A DNA stretch of 64,000 nt from Cavia porcellus (GCF_034190915.1 NW_026947488.1:2614501-2678500), one strand, 5' to 3'. Counted from the stretch's first letter, positions 11,575-23,830 are shown. Notes: generated from the letters alone by a model not told the origin. Numbers and translations are program-made.

Positions 11575-13090
11575 CGGGTGCTGATGATGCGCAGGATTGG
11601 ATACGCATACACTATTCACCAAGGGCAGGGGCCAGAGCTTAACTCAGGACACACAGGGTGTCTAAGTCCGTTCTTCTCAGTGTTTCCTCCCAGCAGCGCT
11701 TCCTCTGGTGGAGAGGACTGTAGAACCGAGATGCACCCAGACTGTTTGTGACCTTTCTCCTGAAGACCTAGACCCCTATCCACTCCTCCCCACACCAACT
11801 TCCTCCTGGTTCCTTCCTCTTCCCTTGATCCCTGATGACTAGCAGTGGGGCTGGGTTGGACAGAATCCATATTTCCCTGGAGCTGTGGGGGAGGAAAAGG
11901 CCTTTCTCTGTATGCTAGGGAGGCTGAATTCCAAGAAGCCAGGAGCTTCTGGGGAGCCAGCATGGTGGGGGTGGAGACCTGCTTAAGCAAAATCAGCTCA
12001 GGGAGAAGCGGTGAGGGCTTCTTGGCCATCCCTGAGACTTACATTTCTCTGATGTTGTTGTTGTGAAAGCCGCCAAGTCAGGCTACTTTGTATTTTCTTA
12101 CCTATGCCAGCCGGGCCCTGCCCGCACCCGCCTCCCTGCCAGCAGTGCCCTTGGGACCCACATTCTTCATTCTTCCTCAGTCAGCTCCTGGTGAATGGGG
12201 CATGGGTGAGGCCATGTGGCCAGTCCAGAGCTTCCGGGCACTCATGGCCTGGCTCACCCCTGCCCTCGTAGCTCAGGCCGGCCGGTGACCCCAGAGGTGG
12301 AACCTGCGGGCCCGTCCTGCTCCTGGAGCTGTCCTGCACAGATTCTCTCATTTTACTTATACTGAAATGTCACACCCCACCCCGCACCAGGCTCTCATAA
12401 ACACAGCTGCCAGAAGTTATTTTCATTAAAGCCTTTGAGCTGGAGAGGAGGGAAGAGAGAGAGGGAGGACACTTAAAGGAAGAAACGATCTCTCTGGCTC
12501 AGCAGTAGATTCAAATTTCAGGTAAGAGCTTCTCTCCAGGAGCATTATGCACGGAATAGCTTTCTGATCGGGTGTGGAGACAGCTTCCTCGGTTTTCCTC
12601 CCTCTCTTCAATCCCTCTGGGCTTGAAACTGGAGCTGCTGTGCAGGCCACCCAGGTTCCAATCAAATCCACATTCCGCTCTGTTACTAAGAGCCTCAGGG
12701 TTAGATTCCCAATCTAGCCTCTGACCCGAAACCGCCCTGACTCTGTAGGACTCTCTCTCAAACCCACAGTCAAAACCTAGGCTGATTTTTTTCTCCTGGG
12801 CATCACTTAGCAATCAAAGAGCAAACAGTTGTGTGTCCCATCTCAGGAGCGAGCTGGCCGGCTGGAAGGCAGCAGGAACAGTGGTCTAGACTCAAGAGAC
12901 ATGCTGCTGGCAGCCCCTCGGGTTTGGAAGCCAAGGCTGCCTCGAGCCCTAGGACGGTTCTCGCCTTGTTTACAGCTTGGAAATCTCACCAGCTCAATGG
13001 CCATGGGCCCTTGGCCTGGCCTTGGGACTGTCTCTCCGTCTACCGCCTTCTGCTTGGTGAAGGACACCTTCTAGACGGCTTCCTGCCAGG
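11575..13090. other. Non-coding stretch, no gene seen
   Basis: Mixed composition. The part at 12410-12560 is purine-rich (GAGGAGGGAAGAGAGAGAGG). Nothing supports a gene. Confidence 0.5.
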
Positions 13091-13094
13091 GACA

Positions 13095-13290
13095 GCACTG
13101 TCTCCATCTCTCAGCTGAGAGAGACAATTATTTACTATCAGGCTGCTCAAAATCATTTCACTTGCCCTGCTCATTCCTGGCAGCCTTTGTGAGCTGATAT
13201 GATGATGCTTGTTAATGTCAAGAAACTTCATCAGGCTCAAGCGGCTTTCCTCTTCCAAGCACTAAAATGACGGTTCTTAATTGTGGAAGC
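13095..13290. promoter_or_regulatory. AT-rich island, candidate conserved non-coding element
   Basis: Repeat-free block with GACAATTATTTACTATCAGG, AAAATCATTTCACTTG, GATATGATGATGC and TTGTTAATGTC, ending in GTTCTTAATTGTGG. It stands out from the GC-rich flanks. Function is inferred only from resemblance to known enhancer-type conserved elements. Confidence 0.3.
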
Positions 13291-13299
13291 CAATGTGCA

Positions 13300-16200
13300 G
13301 TGCGACAAGACCCTGAGTGTCATGGGTGCGCCTTTCCCCAGCAGGAAACCTTGGGAATCAAGGAACCAGGCTGAGACTGGGCTCCAGGCAGCTGGCCGAG
13401 GCCTCCCTTGGAGAACCCTGAGTGGGGAGCGAGGCCAGGGTACACTCCTGCACGCATGCACTGGAGGACTAGGTGAGATGGAAGGGTCTTTGTGCAAACT
13501 GCTCGGGGGTCCCTGGACAAGTCTAAGCTTCAGGCTGGGCTCTCGGTCCCCGGCAAGCTGCTTCAGAACCACTGCTAGCCGGCTCTGTTTCGAGAAGCCC
13601 TCGGAGGGTTGCACTACAAGGGCCAGCGAGATTCAGCCAGCACTGGCGAGACCCCAGCTCTCCCTGGGCCTGGCTGTGGCTTCTATTCCTCTCTGTCCTC
13701 ACCCTGGGGGCACTTGGACCTGTTACTCTACTTTTGCGTCCACAAAAAGAAATAAACAACCAAAGGCAATTTCAGTGACTCAAGCACCTGCTGGCTATCA
13801 AGAGGCAAGAGTGACCCCAGCTCAAAGGGCAGCAGAGAGCTGAGGGTGTGGCCGCCTCTATGCCGGGCAGTAAAGCTTCATGTGCAGAACGGCCCCCAGG
13901 GGCCCCGCTCACCCGCGCACACCCCTACACACTTTCTCCAGAAATCTCTGTGACCGGGTTTCACAATATGGGTCTGTGGAGGGACCACATGCACACAGGG
14001 GCCTCTGAGTGGACAGGCCCGGAAGGCAGAGGACTGCACTGAGGGCAGACAGGACAGCATTCCCCTGCATGACACTGGGTACAGAACGCTGGGGCCAGGG
14101 CTGGCAGCATCTGGAACGCCAGGGTGGCCTCCAGGGAGGGAGGTGGGAATGATCTGTTTATTCAGGGATCAAGGCGCACTCAGGGCCAGGCTTGACACAT
14201 CTATCAGCGTATCTTGCTTGTCCAGCTTGGCACATCCTTTCTCGTCTGGCACCTCCAGGGATGCCAGCTCGTCTGAACCATCAGCTCCTGCCTGGAAGAT
14301 GGCTTGGCTTTCTTGCTGGTTTCTCTGGGTCCACTCCCACTTGCACAGTCTGGATGTTTCTCATGAACACCCTGGTCACATGCCTGGAGTGAAGTCTGAA
14401 GCCCCAGATGGGCGGTGACTGTGCATCTGGGCCAGGCTGTCCCTTTCCCTTGCTCGACAAGCTCCGGCACCAGCGGGCACCACTGTTCTGGCCTAGGTGA
14501 GCTTGCGTTTGGCCCTTTGCTTACCTTTCACCCCTGTTTCTTTCTCTAGGATCTAAGCACTGCTCTCACCCGCCTATGTCCAGCATGGTCAAGCCACACT
14601 CTGTCCTCGGAATGTTGATGATAATCACCAACTAGTGAGACACTTTCAATCACCTGCGAGTAAAAGCCATTTTGTTACTCTAAGAGGCCAACAAGAGCCC
14701 CAGAAGGTTCCACGTACTTCCACAAATATGGTCACTTGCTCCCCTGCTGAACATGCAGTTTGCATCAGGGCTGACGGAACAGTCCCACAGTATCCCCAGG
14801 AGGCCATGTAGGGTCTGCAGGTGGGCTGGTCAGTTCTTGACGAGGTATGTGGATGCTGGCCCTGCCTCATTCCTCTGCAAGGGACAGGAACCCTAGGTGT
14901 CCTTTGGCCACCTGGTAGATGGTCCCTGGATGACTCTGGGACAAGCTGACTTCTCATTCTCTGGCCAGTCAGTCACCAGGGAGACTCACATGAGATTAGT
15001 CCCCTGAGCCCAGCCAAAGGGCAGCCTTTGTGCTTTTGCCATGGTGCCAAGGGCTGCCAGGACAGAGGCAGTGGGGAGAGCGAGCCCAGCCACAAACGCA
15101 TTCACCATGTGCCCCATTTCACTATAGTGAAATATCCCATGCAATCTGCATTTAGAAAAACTTGATTTTCCTGGGGACAGAACTTGCACGTTCCCAGCAG
15201 AACTGCAGACAGAGGCGATGCCCCACTCAGCTTAGTGCCACAGATAGGAGTTGCCCAGCCTGCCACTGAGTTCAGGGTGCTGTACCCCACTGCTTGCCTG
15301 TGGCTTGCTTTTCAGACCTGACTGTGACAGACCCCCAAGGATACAGCTGGGCAGATTTGACTCAAAAGGTCAATCCACCCAGTGGCTGGAGGGTCAGGAA
15401 CTCTAACCCTCCAACTCACACCACAGAAGTCCAGTGCCCAGCAGGGCCCACGCAGGTTGGAGTCTCCCTCCCCTGCTGGAGCCTGATTTTGAATAGGCCA
15501 GTGTCCATGTAGCTGAGGGGGTGACATAGACAGCCACAGCCCTGGGGGCAAAGGCTGCCCCCTGCTGGAAAGCAGCTTCTCAAAGGACAGTGCAAAACTC
15601 AGTGGGTCTGTCCTAAATCCTCCAGCAAGCTGCTTCACAGGAACTGCACCAAGCATATGTTAAGAAGCCAGTTAATAAGCACCCTGGATGGGACAGGCCC
15701 TGAGCTGGGTGGCAGGATGCCAGGCGGGTGGTGGCATGCTGTGGATTAGAGGTGCAAGGCCATTCAAGGTGTTGAGGCCCTTGGCTGTGGCTTAGTGGAC
15801 CCGGGCAGCCTGCGGAGTGTGGTCTGCACAGCCTGGATGCCCTACATGGGCTCTGCAGTGGGGAGCACAGGAGCTCCCTGGGCAGTGCACTGCCCCGTCT
15901 CACCCAAGCCTCGAAGCCTGAGCCCCGCCCCAAGGCCTTCCCAGCTCCACAGAGGCCAAGACTCACAATGGTCCCAACCAGGTCACCTCAGTGTCACTGG
16001 GGCAGGTCCTAGTCTACAAGGTCCTGCAAGGTGACCTCTGCCCTTCGGGCATCCACGCCCAGCCCCAGCCTTGGCAAACAAGCCCTTTATAAGAGAGCTT
16101 CTACTTTGAAATACTTTTCAGGAGAGAGGAAGTTACGGTGACCTGCCCCAGGTTCCCACAAGGGCAACACCTCATGTTGCCACAGCATGGTGGCAAACCA

Positions 16201-16925
16201 GCGAAATCACCTTTGGGGGGAACGATGTAAGGCAGGTACCCCCTCGGTGCCTCCTGTGTTGGTCTATTTTTTGTTATATAATGGAACACTTTATACAGAA
16301 AAAAGGTTCACTGAGCTCACAGAGTTAGGGACTGGAAGTCTGAAGGCATGGGGGCCTCTGGGCTGCTGCACATCCTGGTGGATGGGTTCTGGCAGGCGTG
16401 TGGGATGGGGGCCAGGGCATGTGCTGGGACCCTAACAATGACTCTGCTGGGGATGCACTGGGGTCCCAAGGGAACCACTGAACCCTTCCAAGGTCAGGAG
16501 CCTCAATGGCTCCCATAGGTATCAGAACCTCAGCATTGCCATGTTGGGGACCAAGCTTCCAATACACAGACTCTTGGGGACAAGCCACATCCACACAGTA
16601 GCACCCCCAAAGACACACCCTACTGAAGAGCTACATCAGTGCTCTGTGAGCATTGGGCTGAGGGTCTAAGCCATTCCAGAGCCTGGACTGTGGGAGGTGC
16701 AGAGAGAGGGTGGGGCACGTGCGCAGGTCCTGTGTTCCCGCTCCCTCGGCTTCCGGGTGGAGCCCTGGGGTCCTGCCCGGCCCCTCCACGCAGCTGCCCC
16801 TCCCTTGCTTCAAACACAAGTCCACATTCCAACAGCCAAACACGCCAGGCCCTCAGGGGTGACACTGAAACTTCCACATACGGAGAACAAAGGGGCAAAC
16901 AACCCCCCCCATTACAAATCTCCAG
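13300..16925. other. GC-rich non-coding stretch, no gene seen
   Basis: About 3.6 kb without a recognisable gene or repeat. Frames of 60-186 codons occur on both strands, overlapping, with no domain motif. A short palindrome-like CATTTCACTATAGTGAAATA is at 15115-15134. Confidence 0.5.
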
Positions 16926-16929
16926 TTCC

Positions 16930-17060
16930 TGAAATTCCCAGGGATTTTATGGCTTCCATAGCTGCTGTCTGTCTGTCTAACATGTCTGACTTATGTGAGT
17001 GGCACAGTGCATTAATTATAGTTATTAAACTTGCTTGTTTAGTAAGGACAGACCTGCTGC
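16930..17060. promoter_or_regulatory. AT-rich island with TAATTA core
   Basis: Contains CTGTCTGTCTGTCTAACATG, then GTGCATTAATTATAGTTATT and AAACTTGCTTGTTTAGTAAGG. TTAATTA is a homeodomain-type core and TGTTTAG is forkhead-like. Candidate conserved non-coding element; inference only. Confidence 0.3.
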
Positions 17061-17261
17061 CTTTCGGGTTGCGGTAGCCCGAGAGAGCAGTGCTGAGACC
17101 CAGGTGACTGGCAGGACGAAGCCTGGACGCCTTGGCCTGTGTCCTTGGCAGGGCTACTGAGCCGCAGTGGGTGCAGGGGGGAAGGTGTCGGCCACCTCCC
17201 AGGGGAGCGTGGTGCAGGAGATGTGCTCTCCTGGGAGCAAAGCCCAAACCTGCTCAGCAAG

Positions 17262-17370
17262 TGTTCCACCTTGGGATGACCTTGGACTGTCACTTGCCCC
17301 TTTTGAAGCCCAATTTCCTATTTGGAAAAATAAGGTTTCTGATAAGATTATTTCCTGAGATTGGAAGACT
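17262..17370 (+). mobile_element. MIR SINE fragment
   Basis: GATGACCTTGGACTGTCACTTGCCCC, then CCCAATTTCCTATTTGGAAAA and ATAAGGTTTCTGATAAGATT, follows the MIR order 'gtgaccttgggcaagtcactt...ctcagtttcctcatctgtaaaatggg'. Diverged, sense orientation. Confidence 0.6.
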
Positions 17371-17426
17371 TAGTTACTTGGTATTTGCAGTGCATTCCTA
17401 CACAGGGTTCACACTGGTCATCGTGA

Positions 17427-17556
17427 TTTTTTTTTAAGTTTTGAGACAGGATCTTGCTAGTTTGCTCAATTTCCTGGACTGGGCTCAGATTTGTGATCCT
17501 CTTGCCTCAGCCTCCCAGAATGCTGGGATTATAGGCATGTGCTGCCATTCCTAGCT
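17427..17556 (-). mobile_element. B1-like monomeric 7SL-derived SINE, antisense
   Basis: The word order TTGAGACAGGATCTTGC, TCAATTTCCTGGACTGGGC, TGATCCTCTTGCCTCAGCC, then GCTGGGATTATAGGCATGTG is the reverse complement of an Alu/B1 monomer derived from 7SL RNA. It is one monomer of about 130 bases, unlike the dimeric primate Alu, which supports a rodent source. The element stands alone, with no tRNA part. Confidence 0.85.
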
Positions 17557-17654
17557 TGCTTGCTCTTTAATTGTTCATCAGCTGTGACAGGCTACAGCCC
17601 ATGGCCCATTCCTGTGGACAGAGACAGGGCGAGGGGCTGACAGAAGGAGAGATG

Positions 17655-17712
17655 TGGGTGTAGGGGGGGGGAAGGGTAGGTGGCCCATGGGGGGAGGGGG
17701 AGGGTGCTGCCG
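17655..17712 (+). repeat. G-run cluster, G-quadruplex candidate
   Basis: GGGGGGGGGAAGGG, TAGGTGG, then GGGGGGAGGGGGAGGG supplies more than four G-runs of three or more with short loops on the + strand. Such DNA can form G-quadruplexes and is prone to length slippage. Confidence 0.6.
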
Positions 17713-17739
17713 CAGGAGAAGGGGGCTCTGGTGTTAGAC

Positions 17740-17907
17740 TGGTGCTATTGTGAGCCATGGGCAAGGAGGGGTGGGGGCTCCCCAGAGCCAGTGCTTTGCA
17801 GCTTGGACTTTCAGCCTCCGCAGTTCTAAGGAAAATAAATCTTTTTTCTTTGTAAGTGCTCAGCCTCAGGTATTTCATGATAGTAACAAAAAAATGAACT
17901 CATACAG
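17740..17907 (+). mobile_element. MaLR-type LTR 3' end (old retroviral-like relic)
   Basis: GGACTTTCAGCCTCCGCAGTT, then GGAAAATAAATCTTTTTTC, then AGCCTCAGGTATTTCATGAT and ACAAAAAAATGAACTC matches the 3' end typical of mammalian MLT1/MaLR LTRs ('cagcctccagaactgtgagaaataaat...cagtctcaggtattttgttatagcaac...aaatggacta'). The 5' part towards 17560 is G-rich and unclear. No coding region is attached. Confidence 0.5.
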
Positions 17908-17909
17908 TA

Positions 17910-19780
17910 GTTCTGCAGGCCCCTCTCCCCCTAAGTTAGCAAGGATGGACAGATGGACAGGTGGAAGGAAGGAAGGGTCTCTGATGTACCTGGGCCAGTA
18001 TGAGCTCAGAAGCAACAATCTGGGGGCAGTGAGCTCACCGGGGTGTCCCTGAAAGAGGGGCAGGGAGGGAGAGCAGACTCGGGGAGGAAACTCAGCTGCA
18101 GGTCAGGGAGTGTCGGGAGCTCTGAGAGTCCCTGGGACGCTCATGGCCCTGTGCGGCCCTCCAGTGCTCCTCCAGCGGCTGAGCCAGTGGCCGCAGAGAA
18201 GTGGGGCTCTACCGACTCCTCCCCTACGGGGGTTCCTCCAGGTCACCCCCAGCACCTGCACAGCCAGAAGCCTCAGTGGGGACGCCGGGATGTCTTTTAA
18301 AAGATTAGATCTTTTCACTGACATGGATCTAATGCTATTGATTTTGGCCTACCATAAATCCTGTGTATGGCCCCGTTCCCTTACGAGGTGAGCCCTGCAT
18401 TTACATTAAGGGTTCTGCAGATACCTTCATGCCAATCTTAATGTCCACACCCAGGCTGGGGGCACAGCCTTGGGTCCTGCCTCTTTCCACATAGTATTTT
18501 TGTTTTGCTTAACATCAACCTTGAATAAGTCACAAATCCTCTCTGCCCTGCACCCCTTTAACCCAGGAAATTGGAAAATTACTTTTATGTCTCGTCAGAG
18601 ACCCTTGGGGATGGCTTTTGATAAATGAGCAAAAAAGGCACGAAGCCCATAGGTGCAGGATAGCATGGGTCAGCGGCTCTGGGACGTCTGTGGGTTTGTT
18701 TATCTCTATGGCCCCTAAAGTGCGGAAGCCACTCCACGAAGTGTGCTCCAGGAATCGGTGGCAGCCTGTGGGGACCCGTGCTGACCGCCTGCTCCTCACA
18801 CAGGGCGCCCAGAGGCACTGCCTTGTTTTGTGTTGTATCTGTAGGGTCGCACATTGACAGTAAACCCAGCCTCCCGGGAGGAGAGCGCGGATGGTCCTGT
18901 TTGCTCAGCCCTGGATGGCAGGAGGGACAGCTGCTGGGACCTGGTGAGATGATGGACCCAATACTTGGATGCTTGCTGTGAAGGCTGAGGGCGCCCCAGC
19001 TTTCCCAGTTGTACCTGAAACCTGAGGCCCGAGAGCTGGCCTGCTGCTATCTCTTCCTGCATGGGTGCGGTGAGGGGCTGTATGTCTCTGAAGTGCTTTG
19101 CAAGCAGGGCTGGAGCAAGTGGATGGCGTGCACTGACCCAGCCCTGGTCAGGAGGGAAGCTGCTCCCAGCACCGGACCGCTTGCTGCTCCCCTCGCCAGC
19201 CCCTGTGCCTAGGTAGCACGGACTCAGCCTGCAAGCCTTCTGCAGAGCTCACCCAGGAGCTCCTTCCTGCCCACTCGTACCCCCTTTCCACCTCGAGCTG
19301 GGCTCTGAGGGCCTCACTTGCTCTTCATGGGGCCGTGTCCTCTCGATCTGAGGTACCCATGAATCTGAAGTGTCCACCCCACCTCTCTCTGTACATTCAC
19401 AAGAGGATGATTTGGAAAACTGCCATTTGAGGGCCACACATCCTTAGAGCTTGGTCCCCTACATGTTTGCTCAGCTGTGCTGTGCTCTGTGGGGACCTTG
19501 CTGGGGAGAGAGGGGACAGCTTGTCCCCGAGGGCAGAGATCTGTGCCGGCCATCACCGCAGCATCCCAGCGCTACCTGGAACACACTCTGAGAACAAGCC
19601 AGAGAGTGGCCCAGCAGAGCCTGCTTTCAAAGGAGAAATCCTGGGGACAGAGCCACTGTCCAGTGACAAGGAGCAGTGCCTCCACCTGGCCAGGAGCATT
19701 TCTGTCTGCCCCTTGTGCAGGGGGTCCAGCCAGCAGGTGGCCTATGCTCCCAAGTGGGGCGGACATACCCTGTCAAGACG
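17910..19780. other. Non-coding stretch, no gene seen
   Basis: GC-rich with a mildly AT-rich island at 18290-18620. No repeat or gene is recognised. Confidence 0.5.
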
Positions 19781-19784
19781 GGAG

Positions 19785-20180
19785 GGCCAGGTGTAATCAC
19801 AGTCATTTCCCTAACTGGATCCCCTCTGCTGATTCACTCTCCAAAAGGTCAATATCAAAGAGGACTGCATCCACTTCAAAAGATGGCCATATACGTTTTC
19901 CATCACAGAAGTAACACAGCCCATTAAAACTGGCGGGCATAGACAATTCTAAAACAGAGAAATTACATCCACAATCTCACTACCGAGAAGGAGCCTTGGG
20001 TAATAGTTTCATGTTTGCATCCAGCTTTTTCTTATGCAAAAAGATACATACACATAGACACACACACACAGGACAGTACCTGCATGCCTTTCTACACGAG
20101 CACATACATTCTGCTGAAATGTGATTACAAATATGATATTCTTGTTAAGAAAACCAATAAAATGTCATACACGGGATAAA
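19785..20180. other. AT-rich segment, probably degraded old repeat
   Basis: AT-rich sequence with a short CA run (ACACATAGACACACACACACA, near 20050) and LINE-like wording such as CTTTTTCTTATGCAAAAAGATAC. It could be an old interspersed element too diverged to name, or unique AT-rich DNA. Confidence 0.3.
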
Positions 20181-20849
20181 AATGAAAGTCCCTCCCTGGG
20201 GCTCGTGCCACCTGCCCCCTTCTCCACTGCGGCTGGCAGAGCATGGTGCCCGGCTTGCTCCACCATTGACGGCCCTGGGTGTCTACCCAGCTAGCCCCAG
20301 CATGGATGGCTGGCTCGGCCTCTTCCCTGGGCAGTGGCCTCGGCTCACTCTGGAGGATGTGGAGAGTTCCATCCACTGGTTTGTTGGCCAATCCACGCAA
20401 GATTTCCACTGGGAAGACAGGGCTCCCAGTAGAGCCTTATGTCCTACTTTTACTGTTTAACCTAATTTCACAGCCAGCTGGTATTATTTAACTCTTGTGC
20501 AAGCATTTTTAGAAAGTGCAATGGGTGTCAAAGGAACCCTGTGTAATAAACTACAGAAGAGCAAGGAAGAGAGGTCAATTCGTCTTACACATGACTGCAT
20601 TGTTAAAATCATACTGCTTCTGATACAGTGCAAGTACACGACTGATCAGAACTTAAACTGCAAATGACTGAAATTGAACATCCATGGAAAATGAAGTCAC
20701 ACCCTGACTTAGTGCCCCCAGTATTAATCTTGAGACTATAACTGAGTTCAATTAAATTTCAAAATCCTATGGATTTGAGTGGATGTTCTCAAACACTAAT
20801 GGCCTGGAGGTATGCACACAATCAATTTTTTCTGAAGGATGATGTGCGC

Positions 20850-21310
20850 TGTTTATTAAGAGCATCATAAATGTCCCCACATTGTGACCTGACAAGTCTA
20901 TTTTTAATAATTTATCCTAAGGAAATAATAGACAAATATAAAAAGATTAAGGGTGCTTATCATCACATTACTTATAATAAATATTGAAAAATCAGAAATA
21001 ACCCAAACATGAGTCACAAAGGCTAGTGAGATAAATTGTTTTTCCCACAGTCCTGTGTTCAGACGCATAGCATGGATGAGAATGTGTAAGGAGGACCAGT
21101 GTGCGTGGGACATGGCCGATTATTACACAGCCATGAGCTGGGCAGCTGGCACAGGCAGCCCTGTCCCACCTCAGTGAGTGACCCCAAAGGCGAAGCACGC
21201 AGTCACCGACACGGATGCCGGAGAAGGGTGAGTTTTGTGTTTCACATTTTCTGCATTTGCTACCATGTGTGTATATCGTGTATTAAAAAGATGAACGAAA
21301 GGGTGACATA
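20850..21310 (+). mobile_element. Old LINE-1 3' end fragment
   Basis: The segment TTTATCCTAAGGAAATAATAG, TCATCACATTACTTATAATA, AAATCAGAAATAACCCAAAC, then ATTACACAGCCATGAG and TGTATATCGTGTATTAAAAAG follows the word order of the 3' region of ancient mammalian L1 elements ('atcctaaggaaataatcagaa...gcagcattatttataatag...ggaaacaacctaaatg...tatgcagccat'). No intact reading frame remains. Sense orientation; the 5' boundary is uncertain and may start earlier in the AT-rich DNA from 20460. Confidence 0.6.
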
Positions 21311-21314
21311 AAAA

Positions 21315-22145
21315 TGTGCCTGCACACTTAGTGGCACCTTGTGCAGCTGGCTGTCCCTGTTTTCGGATTCCAGGCTCCGGCCCTTGGCAGGAGCAGCCTC
21401 TGAGAAAAGACTGCAGGTAAAGAGAGATGGTTGGCTTTTGTCATTAGCATCCATTGCCTCCTGTAGGGTGAGACTCTGTCCTTCGCTCTGAGGGTCGCTG
21501 TGGGGGCTAGATGATGACAAAGGTCACTGTCCTGGCCCCCAAATCTCATGACTTCTGCTATGGCCAGTCTGGAAGGCAGACTGGATGGAATGGCATTTTA
21601 CAACTACGCTTGAAATTAGGCGGAGTGGGGCTGGGGCTCCTGAGAAAGCAACAGGATCACCACATTACTGGGGGAGAAATGGCTTAAGTATAAGATTTCG
21701 AGAACTGAAGTCTAATTTGGAGGACAGGAAGCTGGAGTCTGCTTTAACAGGTCAACCAGTTGGTTCTTCATATACCTGTGAGTCAGGCCACCTGGCAAGG
21801 TCCTAGGGTCCACATGGGGAGGCCAGGGTGCCACAGGGGTGGGACTGCAGGCGAGGGGCTCCAGGGTCAGAGTAAGGGCTGGTTATCGGGGAGGGTAGAG
21901 GAAGCAGGAGGACAGGAAAGGAGCCTCTGTGTGCCGGCACCCTCAGAGGGACTTGCCTTTGGGTCGCCCAGCAGGACTCAGCATCTGTGGAGCCCCAGAA
22001 ACTTCCCGAGGGTTGACACCTACAGGCAGGATGCATGGCCGCAGCAGAGCAGAATTCCAGGTCACAATGCGTGTGAACCAGAATATTCCCTGTGCACCAC
22101 TGTCTAAAGCCACCTGGATCCAGATGAGGTTGGTGTTAGCCAGAG
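21315..22145. other. Non-coding stretch, no gene seen
   Basis: Mixed composition, mostly GC-rich. Nothing recognised. Confidence 0.5.
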
Positions 22146-22149
22146 TAGA

Positions 22150-22450
22150 AATAAACACAAGGGCTGCTTAAGAACGTAATTACATAGACCATCTATGTAT
22201 GGATGCGTTGATTAAAACCCTGGCTTATGTCTAAGTGAAATAACTCTCACACCAGGGCAAGAATGAGCTCATTGTTAGCATGTGAAAAAAAAAAACCTAA
22301 CAAAATGCTATTTATTTTGAAGTAGGAGCATCAAATACTATAACTGTTACTACTATCCTTAAGTATGGGAATGAGCCTTTGGAAGCACAGTTAAGTGAAG
22401 CTGATGATATGGAGACGGTCCGTTCAGTGCTAACTTTCCCTGAAGGTGGA
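22150..22450. promoter_or_regulatory. AT-rich island, candidate conserved non-coding element
   Basis: Repeat-free block with AACGTAATTACATAGACC, GCGTTGATTAAAACC, AATGCTATTTATTTTGAAG, and ATCCTTAAGTATGGG (CTTAAG is the NKX2-type core). An A-run (22288-22300) interrupts it. Candidate enhancer by composition and word content only. Confidence 0.3.
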
Positions 22451-22726
22451 GAACGCATCAGATGATCTCCTAATTCCCCCGGGAGGGCTGTGCTCACAGC
22501 ACAGGCTCGCTAAGTGCTTGAGAAAGAGATGGGGTAACAGCACTCCCTGGCTAACATCAGCCCACACCTCGGCAGGTGTCACAGTCCTGGTCCTGGATCA
22601 CCCTGGAAGTGTGAATCTAGCAGCTGAGACCTCACTCTCCCAGAACTCGGCACAAACACAGGCACTTCAGAAGTTGGCCCTAACTTCCAGATAGCAACTG
22701 TTCCAAAGCTAGTCCAAGCCCTGTTA

Positions 22727-23440
22727 TGGATTGAGAACTGGTGGTCAACTTAACGCCAGCTAGGTTACATCAGCATGCATTGAGTGAAGATGCTCCACCT
22801 GAGGAGGGTTGCCAGGATAAATAGGTGGAGAAGAAGGGAGATGTTGAGGGGTTAAGGCATTGTGGGTTATTCTGCACGTTGCTGTCTGAGCTGTTGGTTT
22901 TCCTGGAGAAGCTTTGGTTCTCACAGTGAGCATTGCTTCCTGGCTCTGGAGGGGAAGACATGTGCTGCTTGGTCTCCAGGATGAACTCGTCACGCTGCTT
23001 TCTGGCACGTACCCAACTGTGCTTGTCATCCAAGGAGCTCGGGGCCTCCGTGTCGCTGAGGACAGCTGTGGTGCCTTTCAGGACAGCCCTGGTCTTTGTT
23101 GTGAGTGTGACTTCTTGGCTCCAGCGTAGAACCCTCATCCCACTAGCACAGCTCCTTCACCCTGCTGGCATGGACTTTCTGGCTTCCACTGCTGACACTT
23201 GGGTCTTCCCAGCACGGATCCGTAAAAGAGACTGGTGTGAGTCCTTCTTGTGGGCTCTGGACCTCCAGGTGGACTTGTGGGAGTCACTGTCATGAGCTCT
23301 GGGTCTTCATCTGGACTCATGTGGGACATTGCCATGGGGTTTAGGCTCTTGACTAAATAATCTATATCTTTGGTGTTGCGGATAGATTTCCTGCATTTTC
23401 CTGTGTTAACTCCCAGTGACCATTATAAAAATATTATAAA
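22727..23440 (+). mobile_element. Unclassified interspersed repeat candidate
   Basis: This block has the texture of a medium-age non-autonomous element. It opens with GTTATGGATTGAGAACTGGTGGTCAACTTAACG, where 'gtcaacttaa' resembles the 5' part of URR1-like rodent elements. Its 3' half holds two related ~45-base units: GGGCTCTGGACCTCCAGGTGG at about 23250 and GAGCTCTGGGTCTTCATCTGG at about 23296. It ends with TGTGTTAACTCCCAGTGACC. No coding capacity is seen. The terminal repeats and family are not established; the boundaries are estimates. Confidence 0.35.
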
Positions 23441-23653
23441 CTCCATGTCCTAATCCTAGTTGTTCTCTGTGTACAGCCTCTGACTACAACAGGCCCGGAG
23501 CCCCGCTCCAGGCACCAGCAGAGCCCAATCCTGAGCCCTTGGAGGGGGTAGGAGAGGATGGGGGGGGGTCCATCTTTGGAAAACCAACTTCTGTCTCCCA
23601 GCTCAGCACAGCTGGGGTGGATGATCTCCTCTGCAGGCTACTTGGGGCCCGTG

Positions 23654-23830
23654 ACATCCCTGTGGGTGTGCACATGCACATGCATGCCTGTGTGTATATG
23701 AAATCATGAACGTTGCACATGCATGTAAGTGTGCATGTGTGCACATATAAGTGTGCTACGTGTGTATGTTGCATGTGTATGTATGCATGCATATGCAAAT
23801 GCATGTGTGTGCATATATGTACACTTGTGC
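23654..23830 (+). repeat. TG/CATG-rich low-complexity tract
   Basis: Alternating purine-pyrimidine words (GTGTGCACATGCACATGCATG, GTGTGCATGTGTGCACATAT, TGCATGTGTATGTATGCATG, ATGCATGTGTGTGCATATAT) dominate about 180 bases. This is a decayed (TG)n/(CATG)n tract with Z-DNA potential. The Cys/His/Met-rich frame over it is an artefact. Confidence 0.8.

Noticed and set aside
4836..11584. Ser/Thr/His/Pro-rich frames at 4836-5026 and 11321-11584
   Set aside because: They are the translation of ATCC microsatellites.
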